From: Gnetum montanum
Lineage: Eukaryota > Streptophyta > Gnetopsida > Gnetales > Gnetaceae
Length of the DNA: 44,366 nt
Assembly (NCBI GenBank): GCA_015680685.1
Contig: MNCI01004505.1
Location: 252,913 to 297,278, forward strand
Direction of reading: 5' to 3'
Part shown: positions 1-10,137 of the stretch, one piece after another
Numbering within the stretch: position 1 is the stretch's first letter
Layout of the letters: every line of letters begins with the position of its first letter
Translations under genes and position numbers: made by a program
Notes under the pieces: generated by a model
The model's input: the letters and a program-made list of their open reading frames with translations, nothing else
The model's database searches: none
Told to the model about the DNA's origin: nothing

Positions 1-376
1 CGTTACGTGTGGTGATCCTAGTAACGATTAGCATTTGGTAAGCCACAGTTGCATAGTTCAGGGTGTGTCCGGTAAGTGGGAACGGATGCTGACACTAGTT
101 AACTTAGACTTAGGACATTAGTTAGAGTTAGTTAGTTTCTCAACCCTTTCCTCTGATAGCATAGAAGATAAACTGAAAAATACCAAAAAAATCACATACT
201 TCAGACTTGCTTAACCATACACCGTGACACTTACAAGCAAGCCTGGGAAGACAACGAATGATTAACCCCAAGTGTTTCTTGTGGTGTTAAGGCATTTAGT
301 TTGCGGAGTTCGACCGGATCGCGCGTGCACGCTCGTATTCGTATGGTTGAGTGTAGGGGTACCTCGCCACTCATCA
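1..376 (+). mobile_element. 3' end of an Athila-like LTR (family D')
   Basis: The last ~80 bases, from the GTTCGACCGGATC block to the terminal CACTCATCA, closely match the end of the LTR at 43744-43823, which is followed by a primer site and gag. Here no primer site follows 376; the next bases belong to the C-family LTR. This is therefore the end of a 3' LTR or solo LTR, in plus orientation, inserted into the C LTR. Upstream of ~300 similarity to the right-hand copy is weak, so the two are different subfamilies. The other end lies outside the window, so no target duplication can be checked. Confidence 0.6.
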
Positions 377-835
377 ATCGTGTAACAGCGCAGCGTAACA
401 AGGTGTTACGCTAAGCTACGCTATGTAGCGTAACAATGTGCTACGCTACGCAGCATAGCAGCATGTAATAGCGTAGCGTAACAGGGTATTACGCTACACT
501 ATAGGATGTTACGCTACACTATGTAGCATAGTAGTGTGTAACACTGGGTAAAAGTGCAGCGTAACAAGGTGTTACGCTACACTACAAGATGTTACACTAC
601 GCAGTGTAGCAATGTGCTATGCTATGCAGGGTAGCAGCGTGTAACAACGTGTAACAACGCGTAACAGCGTAGGGTAACAGGGCATTACCCTACACTACGC
701 TATGCAGTGTAACAATGTGCTACACTACGCAGCGTAGCAATATGTAATAGCGTGTAATAGCACGTAACACCATGTAACAGGGTGTTATGTTACGCTATGT
801 TACGCAGCATAATAGGGTGTTGAAAGTGCCATCGT
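377..835. repeat. TACGCT/AGCGTA palindromic word array
   Basis: About 460 bp made of variants of GTAACA, AGCGTAGC, TTACGCTACGCT and TATGCAGCGTAGC. Words and their reverse complements alternate irregularly, so the stretch can fold on itself at many registers. There is no fixed period and there are no unique spacers. The same array type occurs at 41290-41850 in the other C LTR and sparsely in the A LTRs. Confidence 0.85.
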
Positions 836-981
836 TCTAACACTTAGAGAAATTTTGAAAATCTACCAATTAGAGTCGACTACACTTAGCACTTAGAAAA
901 ATATGGGCAAAGTGCCACTATTTTAACACTTTTCCATATTTGCAGTCACGATGCCAAGACTTGAAATTTTGTGATGTTTTA
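377..981 (-). mobile_element. C-family 3' LTR remnant
   Basis: This matches the U3 half of the complete C LTR at 40563-42001: a TACGCT word array followed by a unique ~145-bp end (836-981 against 41855-42001). It lies at the 3' side of minus-strand element C, next to a polypurine tract at 982-995. Its TATA/R/U5 part is missing, cut off at 376/377 by the D' LTR. Confidence 0.7.
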
Positions 982-995
982 ATGGCCCCTCTTTG
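982..995 (-). promoter_or_regulatory. Polypurine tract of element C
   Basis: On the minus strand this reads CAAAGAGGGGCCAT directly before the LTR end. Element B has the equivalent purine-rich run at 21066-21079. Such a tract primes plus-strand DNA synthesis in LTR retrotransposons and fixes the 3' boundary of the internal region. Confidence 0.6.
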
Positions 996-2112
996 TTGAT
1001 GTCTGGAAGAGAGACCTGAGAGACGTTGACAAAAAATTACCAAACACCATAGCAGACATGTCACCAACGTCATTTGTCAACACAAGATTGGATGCCATTT
1101 TACCATGCTCAAGAGTGTTATGAGAATAAGGTTATGCTATGGGACAAGGGGTATAGGCAATGCTAAAGAAAGGAAATTTAAATGGTGGGAACGAAATGCA
1201 AATGGTGGATCATGATGTAAAATGCAAATTCAACATGGTTGATAGTGACCATGGCATGAAGTAGCCTATCCCTGAAACATTGACCTCTTGTTGGAGTGTT
1301 TATGAGAGTATCAAAGTCCATTTAATGCTGGGCCAATTATGAAGCTGCAGTATTGTCAATTTTCCTAGGGATGTGCTTTGCCCCATTTTTTTTATGTTGT
1401 GAGGTAAACCTTTTTTGGGTTCGGCTTACTACTGAATGTTAGCTACAAGTTGGCTATTGAGAAGATGGGATTTTTTTCATAGGGATGATTCATGTTACAT
1501 CCACCTAGGCTTTAACCATGCAACAGAGACTCCCCACAAAATGAATTGTGTTACATCAACCATGGGTTCAACGGTTGATATGAAGAGAATTCCATGTGTG
1601 TCACAGTGCGTATGCATCAAAGGAGTGTGAAATAATGAGTATCAGGAGGATAAGAGGATGTTGGGATGAAGGAATGGATGTGCATAGGCTATAATAGGGA
1701 TGAGGGGGATGTGCACTTTTGAGTGGCTCAACTAGTCCAGTCATGCACATCAAAGAAATGTGATGACTTGCTTCTGTGATGAGATGCACCTTTGCATGAC
1801 CACCTCTAAGGATTCATCTTGCAAACATAACTTAGAGAGGACAAGAAAACCAAAAATGTGAAATACAAGTGCATATGCCAGATGTGAAGATGATGTAGGT
1901 GCAAAACTATGAAGACACTGCAAATGTGTCAAATGTTGTGCCAGTCACAAGTTCTCAGGAAACTAATGAAAGTGCCAGGGTGATGATGCTACAAGTGTTC
2001 TGAATGCCACACTAATGGCAAGTGCTCCAAAAGAATCACTAGAATGATGGGAGGAAATGATGCTGTGAATGCTCTCAAGGCAATGGCAAGTATTCGGATC
2101 AGATCAGGTACA

Positions 2113-2330
2113 TGCTAGTTTAAAGTCCTGGTAGACTGTGAACCTAGTTTAAGGTCCTAGCAGACTATGATGTGCTAGTTTATAGTCCTAATAGACTATT
2201 GGATGCTATTTTAATGTTGTAGAAGACACTGGATATTGTGCCAGTTTAACATCATGACCCAAGAATGAGTTGTGCCAATTTATAGTCATAGCGGACTATC
2301 TGTGCCAGTTTATAGTCATAGCGGACTGGT
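2113..2330 (+). repeat. Cluster of the AGTTTAA-GTC-TAG-GAC motif
   Basis: Five to six copies of a ~24-bp word, spaced about 30 bp, with core AGTTTAAnGTCnTAGCnGAC. Clear copies start near 2115, 2144, 2174, 2275 and 2305. The same word recurs elsewhere in elements A, B and C (6395, 6600, 19254, ~22230, 32000, 39476, 39506). Confidence 0.7.
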
Positions 2331-2413
2331 GCTTACCTTGCTTGTATAAGATGCAATGCTACATGCGTAGTCATGTTGTGTGCCTACAAGATCCTACAAA
2401 AATCAACTAGAAN

Positions 2414-2650
2414 GACGACATAGACATGACACAAGTTTTGAAAGAAGAGTTTCTTGGTGGTACACCTATGGCAACCAATGCAGTGCTTGAGGCCAACACA
2501 CCCAAACAAGTAGTTGAAGCCAATAGCTTCCCAGAGGAGCCTAAGCCTTGCACACTCCCTAATCCATGCCCAGTTAGGAAGCAACTACATAACCAAGACT
2601 TTTCCTTGGCCAAAAATGCGGGTTCCTACCTACCCTTTGCCTCCACTTGT
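2414..2650. other. Assembly artefact: inverted copy of protease sequence between two Ns
   Basis: Bounded by single Ns at 2413 and 2651. It is the exact reverse complement of 2705-2941, 237 bases without a difference that I could see, in a region where other repeats differ by several percent. This is most simply a redundant contig placed in the wrong orientation. The plus-strand open frame here is a mirror of protease-region codons, not a gene. Confidence 0.85.
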
Positions 2651-2651
2651 N

Positions 2652-3283
2652 AAAAATGTAAACACATAGGCTAGTGCAATGTAAACAAAAGTCAAAAATG
2701 CACGACAAGTGGAGGCAAAGGGTAGGTAGGAACCCGCATTTTTGGCCAAGGAAAAGTCTTGGTTATGTAGTTGCTTCCTAACTGGGCATGGATTAGGGAG
2801 TGTGCAAGGCTTAGGCTCCTCTGGGAAGCTATTGGCTTCAACTACTTGTTTGGGTGTGTTGGCCTCAAGCACTGCATTGGTTGCCATAGGTGTACCACCA
2901 AGAAACTCTTCTTTCAAAACTTGTGTCATGTCTATGTCGTCGATAGTCAAAGAGGAAAAGTTATCACCATGGATGATAACTTGACCACCTTCATATGGAA
3001 GGTGGATTTCTTGGTTTATGGGGGAGGAGATGGCCCTTAGTTGGGCTAGCCAAGGCCTACCTAGAATCATGTTGAAACCTTGCATCTCCTCTATGACAGT
3101 GAAATCTACACTAGTGGGGAATTTCTCTCCTGCCACGAAGGCTAAGTTGATTGTACCCCTAACTGTGACACATGATCCATTGAAGGATTTTAGACATGTG
3201 GCTTTGGTTGGCCTACTTTCATCTGCTAGACCTAGTTTGTCAATGATGGAGTACAGGACTATGTTTGTTGCTGCACCATCATT
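2652..3283 (-). pseudogene. Retrotransposon aspartic protease fragment (element C)
   Basis: The minus-strand reading starts at 3283 with NDGAATNI, the tail of a D-D-G active-site loop, followed by KLGL, CLKSFNG and the signature ILGRPWL, then HLPYEGGQVIIHGD. This order is typical of Tat/Ogre-type retropepsins (family knowledge). It would release gag and pol products. The frame is open from 3283 to about 2652. The part before the active-site Asp lies at 4471-4646 (and again at 16984-17159), separated by the A-family LTR, so the gene was cut exactly in its catalytic loop. The downstream end is obscured by the N join at 2651. Confidence 0.8.
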
Positions 3284-4470
3284 TGTAATGATAGAAAATG
3301 TCGGTCGCTGGAAATACCGAGCGAAGTTCTATATACACAGTTCCAACCCTGAATCCATGCGAGGGTCGTGCTAGAGAAAATGAATCCGAGGTGCCCTGAA
3401 CAGTCTTGTCGATCAGATAGGGACTTACTTAATCAGTAAATTTTGTAATAACCGGATTACAAGATGATGATTTTGATGAGGAGATATGATATCGATAATC
3501 TCGAAGATAACGAAAACGATGTAAACGATTCAAAGCAATTGCAAAACCTATGTAGATAGGATGCAATAAATTGGATTTAGAGAATGTGCAATCTTGAGAT
3601 CTGGAATTTAGCTTATAAACAAATATGTTGAATACAATGATTGTAGGCAGACTTTGGTTTAGATGAAGCACATGCCAAGAATAGGAAAGCTATTCAGAGA
3701 TGAAATAAGCAAAGGTTGATCTACCTTGTTCTAGCCAATCTGGGTGCAAGGGAGTCAAACCCGAAGTAGGATTTCTGCTAACTAGAAGTTTCTGGTCAAA
3801 AGCTCTTGTTGGTCATCTTCGACGTTCTTTCGATTTCTGATCCTCTCTTGTTCTCTCGCTAGTCTTCAACAAAAATTGTCAAAAGTTTCCAACGAAAGAA
3901 GATTGCTCACCGAGAAAATTTTCCAACCCTTGGATCATTGTCAATTGGAGTATTTATAAGGTTAGGGTCAAGAGAAAAATGTGATTTAGATGATGCATGT
4001 CCTAAACCTACAAAATGCCGTTGACTTGGTGCGTTTGTAGTTGAAGCTTGTGGTGCTATGCTACGTTACACTCTAAAGCGTAGTGTGTCGTAATCTACCC
4101 TTGCTGGAGCTTTGGTAACAAACTATCCTACGGTTACGCTGTAATACGCTAGAGAGTGTATCGTGGCATAAGAACCACCTATGCCTGAATTTTTCTATCT
4201 CCATTGTTGCAATTAAATCAATTATCTACTTGCATTACGCTGCGTTATGCTACATTATGTTGCATAGCGTAACTCGGCATAACATAGCAAACTTGCAAAA
4301 TTGAAGTGTTGTTGCTACACATCCCTTGTTTCTATTCAGTATTTCTGGAGTCTATTACACTGTGCTGCATAGTGTAGCGTAGTAGGCCTTAAGCTAAAAG
4401 AAGACTGTCCTTTACGTAAACTTCGAGACTTTGCTGAATTATCGAGGTCTCAAAATTTCAAGGTGTTTCA
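3284..4470 (-). mobile_element. A-family LTR, left copy (solo-like)
   Basis: Begins TGTAATGATAGAAAATG and ends GGTGTTTCA, so TG...CA in plus coordinates. The sense strand is minus: reading leftward it has U3 (4470 to ~3965), a TATA box at 3951-3960, and R/U5. Flanks are TCATT (3279-3283) and TCATC (4471-4475), a 5-bp target duplication with one transition. Sequence on both sides is protease of element C, so it behaves as a solo LTR. It pairs with 15737-16983. Confidence 0.75.
3951..3960 (-). promoter_or_regulatory. TATA box of LTR A (left copy)
   Basis: Minus strand CTTATAAATA, about 510 bp from the U3 end. The same box occurs at 16450-16459 in the other A LTR. The region just upstream in the sense direction (4040-4390) carries TACGCT-type words. 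Confidence 0.6.
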
Positions 4471-4646
4471 TCATCAACATGCACTCTGCAGATTATGCAC
4501 TACCCAACACGAATGCTAATGGATAGTGGGGCTATAGTGACCTCCCCTCGTTCGAGGTTAACTTTGACTACATTGTCGTGGAACACTAGGGATGTTGAAC
4601 TCAATTCTTGTGGTGTAGGGGGCAGCATCGTTGCATAGATGGATGC
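4471..4646 (-). pseudogene. Element C gag-protease junction, duplicated piece 1
   Basis: In one minus frame this encodes a stretch with LLFHDNAVK and EVTTAP and ends in the protease motif VHVD, matching the corresponding parts of A (12300-12420) and B (32690-32800). It continues the protease at 3283 across the A LTR and continues upstream gag at 18694 across the B' LTR. The same piece recurs at 16984-17159 with about 5% difference. The final GATGC (4642-4646) is the target duplication of the B' LTR. Confidence 0.7.
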
Positions 4647-4749
4647 TGAAACACCACTAATTTTGGCCTAACACTTTGAAATGAAAAAAAAAACTCAAGC
4701 CCTTTTGAGCTTTTAGGAGGCAAAAATTTGACTAAGGCATGGAACTCAA

Positions 4750-5390
4750 GCCAGCTTGCTCACGCTCAGCATGTCAAGCTAGCTTGCCCTCAACATGAGC
4801 AACTTCAATGACTTCAGAATCAAGTCAAAGGTGGTTCAATCTAAGGGTGCAAGTCATTCTCAAGGGTCACTATTGTGTCCAGTTCAAGTTTCAACATTTG
4901 GGAATTCAAATTTTAGGTCAAATGGTATAAATTTTCTCACTCATGCTGTGGTCATGCTGAGGTCACACTGGCAGCGTGAGTACAGCGTGAGCAACTCTGA
5001 AAGCCTCAAAACTGAGTCAAAATGATCTGACTTCCAAGATGCAAGTCATCCTCAGGGTTCATTATTGACAACTTTAAGTTCTAGCCTCCAGAATTCCATA
5101 TTTTAGGTCCAAAATTTCAAGTTTTTGTAGCTCACGCTGTGGTCACTCTAAGCTCACCCTGGCAACGTGAGTCCAGCTTGAGCTACCAAAAGTGGTTTAA
5201 AACAAGGCATATCCAAGCTTAATTTTTGACTTGCAGATCACTCTCAAGGTCAACCATAGTTAGACAATTATTGTACTCAAGAAATAGGCTTCAAAGATCA
5301 ACATTTGGTATGAAATATATCATTTTTAGCTCACTCACGCTGAGGTCACGCTAACAGCGTGAGTGCAGCATGAGTACTAATCACACCCAA
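4750..5390. repeat. GCGTGAG/CTCACGC word array in B' U3 (copy 1)
   Basis: Clusters of ACTCACGCTG, GGTCACGCTGGCAGCGTGAG and variants, spaced at 100-200 bp. Within each cluster a word is followed by its reverse complement, giving imperfect hairpins. Similar arrays lie at 17260-17890, 20240-20935 and 37275-37995. Confidence 0.8.
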
Positions 5391-5836
5391 TCAAAAGCAT
5401 GCCAAACACACACTGAGGACATGCCAAGACAAAATCAAATCACTGGAAGATCTAATGAAACAGAGATGCCTCAAATAGCCACAAAACCACTCAAATCGAG
5501 ATCCTGTAGCAGTCAATTTAGGGACTGAGAAGTTTCAAGCAAGCGGGAGTCAATCTCTCTTGTTGTACATTATCATTTTCATTGTAAATTTTCATCATTT
5601 GTGAGATGGTCAAGCTCTTACACTCCAAATTGTATCTGCTTCCATAGGCATAAGCGAACTTGCATAAACCAATACACGTTGTAAGATACAGTGCATCCAG
5701 TTAAGAACATAGCCTGCCTACGCACGTCTAATTGACACGTAGCTGTCCATCTAACACCTGTCACATGTTCTATTTTCCTCTCATTTCTCAGCCATTGATC
5801 CATCTATGAGGTCTGTACTTGAGCCTAGCCAAACCT

Positions 5837-5844
5837 TATAAATA
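5837..5844 (+). promoter_or_regulatory. TATA box of LTR B'1
   Basis: TATAAATA on the plus strand, about 1190 bp after the LTR start, in the same context as 18146-18153 and, on the opposite strand, 19851-19860. It ends a U3 rich in GCGTGAG words. Confidence 0.6.
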
Positions 5845-5917
5845 CCCCATCCATTCACATAAATGGGGTTGGCAATTTTGAAGGTTGACGGCTTGGAAAA
5901 CACTGACTAGAAACTTT

Positions 5918-6170
5918 ATTAGTCTCGGGTCTAAACCCAGCATGTCTTCGTATGACCATGCGAATACCGCAATGTTATTTTGGAGCACTCAAAATATGTT
6001 GCTCTGCATCTATTGGTCAAGGAGAGAACTAACCTTCAAATTTTTACTTTCTTCTTTGTGTGTAACCACAGGGACCTTAGTGAGGGAATCCTTGGTCACA
6101 TCACCAGCCTCCAGGTCTAGGGTTTGAGCCAAATGTTCTAGCTATTCTGGGGATAGTTCCGATGTTGCTA
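5918..6170 (-). pseudogene. Start of RT region of element A, truncated
   Basis: In one minus frame this reads through VPVVTHKEESKNLKV, a FAWSYEDMLGLDPR segment and a short LIKF before the break. Element B has the same block (VPITTSNGESRTLK, FAWSYTNMPRLDPR) at 25885-26050, at the N-terminal edge of RT. Two in-frame stops lie between the blocks. All of RT proper, RNase H and integrase is gone: at about 5918 the frame runs into the B' LTR. Element A therefore once had pol and lost it by rearrangement. Confidence 0.7.
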
Positions 6171-6875
6171 TGGTTATATCACAAAGGGAAGCATCAGTTC
6201 CTATTAGTGTGTGGTTGAGTTGTCTAATAGTTTTCCCGTACGGGCCTATTATGGATAGGGATGCGAGTAAAGCTGCGTCCATTTGCGAATTGACCTGCAA
6301 AATCGCTAGAAACAGAGGTTGTTACATTGTATTTTGTCGAGATGTTGAAATGATAGAAGGTTTTCTTGTTTTAGTGGTACATGTTAAAGAGGTTGCCAGT
6401 TTAAGGTCTTAGCGGACCGTCATAATATGCATAGTTTGTAAGAAAGAAGCAAGCTCGGTTTCCTAGATGTTAGCGTAAGACTTCTGTGAACTATGATGAA
6501 AGGTGTAACATGGCACGTCTAACATGTCAAAACAGCTAATTTAGAATTTTGTGCAGACCGTAGCTAATGTGCCCAGATTACGAGACGATAAGCTATGCAT
6601 TAGTTTAGGGTCTTTTCGGACCGTAATCTATACAATATCTACAAGACTAATGTTGCGATCTTCACGCTTCATGTTGCATTGACATACTTGCGTTTCAGGA
6701 AAGTTCCGCATTGATCGAACATGGAAACAGTTAGTTTCAACCATTACATTTATAAGTCGATGGTTCTTCCTCAAAGCAAACTGTAGACATCACGAATTTA
6801 AATTAGGCTATAGCAAAAGGAAAGCAGAAGTAAGGCTTAAGCAAACGACTTTGCGAAGGTTGTTCAATCGTAATC
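6171..6875. other. Spacer between RT remnant and antisense gene (element A)
   Basis: No supported coding sequence. It holds two copies of the AGTTTAA-GTC-GGAC motif (about 6395-6420 and 6599-6628). It lies directly upstream of the antisense gene's first exon and would contain that gene's promoter. I do not see a convincing TATA box. Confidence 0.5.
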
Positions 6876-7542
6876 ATGGCGCCGAAGACCAAAGGCAAAC
6901 ATGCCAAATTGGCGAAGATTCATGAAGTGCAGGAGAGTTTGCAGTGGGTTTCAAAGGCCAAGGTTGAAACTCTGGAGGCTACTCCACTCACCCGGTAGGT
7001 CACCTTTTACCCTCCTGCATGGTTGTTATTTTTGTTATTATGGCATCGCAATTGTACCTATTTCGAAGATGTGTATTATGTCGGGTGTTGATAACTATTT
7101 GCATGGGCTAAGCTATTGTAGTTTGTGATATTACCCCTATCGTCGTTGTCAAAGACAGACCTTGCACAGTCACAAGGATTCGAGTGATCTTGGGCAATAC
7201 TATGCGAACACAATGCATAACTGAAGGGGTCCAAGTATTATACCCTTATGTAGTATAAATAGGATTCCATTGTCTTGCCCATAATGCTTGCATGTTACGT
7301 TCGGATAACATGCGGTGTTACTTTTATCACTGTTGTCAGGGACAGACCTTGCACCGTCGCAAGGGTTTGGGCGGTTTTGGTAATGCATTTCTAGCATAAC
7401 CTACGATTTTCTGGGAGTCAAGGTAACAGAAAATCTAGTGTTGCGTAATGGATTTTTATGCGTCTTTTTTTATTTGTTTTGCTCTTACATCGTTAGTATG
7501 TCTACATGGTTGTTCCTAATGGTAGTGTGTTTCATTGTAAAG

Positions 7543-8370
7543 GATTACGCTAAAGCCCATCCTGACCATCTTGGACATTGTGGACGTTCTATGCTGTTTA
7601 CATGTCCCCGTGGCTAATGTTCCTCCTCCTCATGCTCGTGTAAAGGAGGAGGCAGTTTGGTTCCGAAGAGACGCACGGGAGTTTTTGCAATTTTTGTTGC
7701 GTAATTTCAGTGTAATTATTTGGTCGCATCTACCAACTGAGACAGCTGCCGCCATTCTAGAGACACTACTGGTTGGATCAACGCAGAGCATCTTAATGTT
7801 TCTAATGGACAGCTCAATCGAAACCATGCGGGTGCTAGACCAAAAACAGAGCACCAAGGGTTTGATGCATTTTTCTTGGATCTAGGAGATGCCCAGGTTT
7901 AATTGTTATCACACCTACAACACTCTGTTCGTGGCTCATCATCTTACGACCTATTTCTAGAATCCACCTAGCATTGTGTATTATACAGGCGAGTAAGTGT
8001 TTCCATGGCATTATGATATGCTAACTATTGTCTGAATTTTTTCAAGTATAAACAATTGTCTACATTCTGTGGTGTAGGTTTTTTATCAATGAGGATGGTC
8101 TCCAGGGTGATACAAACACGTTGTCTGTGGCCGAAACGACCATAAAGGAGTTCACTTCTATTAGCAATGTATGTGATGATGTTATGGGATAACTAGAATT
8201 TGAAATCCCACATTACCCTACTCGCTATGTTAAATTTTTCGCCAAATGTGAAAGACTCAGATGGCTGGATAAGGAGTGGACTTTGGATCGTCCTCTCACC
8301 GTCGCAGACGTGCAAGAGAAAATCCCATCATTTCCTTCATCCTTTGGACGTAGTAAATTATGCTATGATG
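7543..8370 (+). pseudogene. FCP1-like HAD phosphatase segment of antisense gene A
   Basis: Two exons (7543-7992, 8078-8370). Order of motifs: KPILTILDIVDVL (HAD motif I, where FCP1-like enzymes have DxDG), FRRDAREFLQFLLRNFSVIIWSHL (motif II region, the family's FLxFxxxxFxVxxWS pattern), LDQ, and YNTLFVAHH...NPPSI, where the family has NTLLxDDSP...NPP. The second Asp of motif I is Val and the late DD pair is AHH, so catalysis is not expected. FCP1/NIF-type proteins dephosphorylate the RNA polymerase II tail (family knowledge). Stops occur at 7883, ~7970 and ~8190. The assignment rests on pattern order and needs a profile search. Confidence 0.6.
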
Positions 8371-8458
8371 GTTGATTGTATAATCTTACAGGATGAAAAC
8401 AATGTATAAATTTTTTTTATTTTGCTATATTGTCTAAACCATTGCTCTATGTTCACAG

Positions 8459-9508
8459 TTAGGGAATCACGGGAGGTCACGGTTATGGCTTCCAGGCGTG
8501 GATCAAGTAGTATTTTCTTTCGTTATGGCGACATAAAAGAAGCACAATGTTGGCTCAGTCATAGTGCAGCCCCAGCTGTCATAACCAATAACCTTCGGGA
8601 AGTTGGACTAATGGAGCTATTTTTGGCTGTAACCCCCAACGTCATCACAGGCGAAATGTTAACCCTAGTTAACTCCTTCAATGAAGAAGCTAAGCATCTT
8701 TACATGCATGTGTGTAACGTGCGTGTAAGTTTTGATATTGACACTTGACTATTCACTGACTTTTTTGACGTTCCCTCCGATGGACTTCCAGTAGAAGAAA
8801 ATTCAAAGAGGAGTTCTAAGCACCAGAAGGAGATAGAGGAGCGGCTAGAGGTTAAAAAGAAAGTGAAAGGAATCCTTGCTGATAAAATCCAGCTAGAGGT
8901 GGCTCATACCATTTATCCCCTCTTCTGAGCTTGTGCCTTCCCCAAGTTGCTCTCCTAGGGAAGAATCCTTACCATAGAGCAGGCTCGGATCATGCGGGAG
9001 GTTATGGAGGAGGGAACACGATATAATTGGGCCAGCTACTTCATTGAAGGCCTGCAGGTTGAAATGGTCACGCTTCGCAAGAAGCTTGAGTCCCGCTTCA
9101 ACATGCATTTCGCCTTCTTTATAGTCTACTTTTGGCATTTTGCTGAATTCCTGGTGGTTCATAGGGATGGAATCTGGGTGCAGCAAGATCATAACCAGAT
9201 TTCCAAACCATGGATTTCCTAGGTTTTCGATACCACTCGGTCGCAAGATCCCCCTGAAGGTATCAGGGATTTGCTTTCACTTACGACTAATGATCTGGCG
9301 GTGCCTCATGCATGGGGCCAGGACAGTGTGGGTGGGGCACTCCCTTCTTACACCGGTAGTGTATTGAGGGGGAAACATCTGGTAGAAGAAATAGTGAGTT
9401 CATCAGTCCAGCGGAAAAAACATTGTCCGTTCGTGGAGTCTCCTGGTCCGACTGACGCAAAGGGAAAGAGGCTGTAAATCGAATTTCACAGGAATGATCC
9501 CCCAACTG
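8459..9508 (+). pseudogene. Central domain of antisense gene A
   Basis: One long exon, in a single frame with stops at 8746, ~8926, ~8957 and ~9220. It begins after TTCACAG and ends at a GTAAGT donor. Key matches to copy B: FRYGD/MKYGA, GLMELFLAVTP/GLMDFFTALTP, EMLTLVNSFNEEA/EMITIVDSFNDDA, DVPSDG/GVPMDG, HFAFFIVY/HFTFAFFAGY, AEFLVV/VEFLVV, RSQDPPE/RSQDPPE. The layout faintly recalls plant-specific domains in retroelement accessory ORFs (plant mobile domain, putative plant transposon protein), but I cannot assign a family. Confidence 0.6.
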
Positions 9509-10137
9509 GTAAGTAGAGAGATGCGTAATTAGTTTATATATATGTATTATGCTGCATATAGACATCGTGGCATTGTGTAGCATTTGTAATTGTTTCAGCT
9601 AACAATGCTTTAGCAGACAAAGGGAAAAATGTAGAGGAGTTGACCCCTGAAATAGGGGCAATAGTCATACAACGTGAAGAAGGGACCCCAATTTTGGAAA
9701 AGGAGGCCCCTGTTAGTAACGTAGGCGGCACATAGGTTCCTATGCCCGAAGAAGAGATGGAAGTAGAGGGTGCTGAGGTCCTTTCAGATGAACCGGGAAA
9801 AGAGAAGCAGTTTGTCACTAGTGAGTTTGACTTTTCCTCAGAGGGCAACCTTATGCTATTACCTTTATATCTACCGTACTATGTCTAAGTCATTTCGTTC
9901 ACTTAGTAAGCACCTCTAAAAATAGCGGCATGCCTTTGTCAGTGGCACCAACTCAGCCTTGGGGTGAGACTCCTGATAAATTTGCTTTTATGGAAGGCAT
10001 CACGAATGATATGATTGGTCGTCTAGAGTGAATCGATCCTGAGATTGGTACGTGAGTGTTATAACATAGAGATTGTTGGCATTACGACATTGTATTATTT
10101 TTGTTACATCTAACTGTTATTTTTATGTTACAAGATC

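Larger units (their letters stand above)
982..2412 (-). other. 3' noncoding internal region of element C
   Basis: No coherent reading frame. Bases 982-1390 are nearly identical to 42002-42410, on the far side of the other C LTR. Bases ~1600-1870 are homologous to ~21785-22050, between integrase and 3' LTR in element B, which supports this being the region downstream of pol. RT, RNase H and integrase are absent. Because two N joins lie between this region and the protease, missing sequence there cannot be excluded. Confidence 0.55.
4647..5918 (+). mobile_element. B-family LTR in plus orientation (B'1), truncated
   Basis: Begins TGAAACACC, the sense 5' end of the B LTR, and runs through U3 with a GCGTGAG word array, a TATA box at 5837-5844 and part of R/U5. 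It then stops near 5918, where it joins codons of element A's RT region. The equivalent complete copy at 17160-18693 continues another ~450 bp. Identity to that copy is about 95% by eye, with differences mostly transitions. Confidence 0.7.

Noticed and set aside
2384-2674. Plus-strand open frame with peptide identical to part of the minus-strand protease region
   Set aside because: It lies in the 237-bp inverted contig copy between Ns at 2413 and 2651; an assembly artefact rather than a gene.
3284-5918. A single 2.6-kb LTR of element A, with 15737-18693 as its partner
   Set aside because: Each part has its own TG...CA ends and target duplications, and C protease codons lie between them, so it is two separate LTRs plus host-element sequence.
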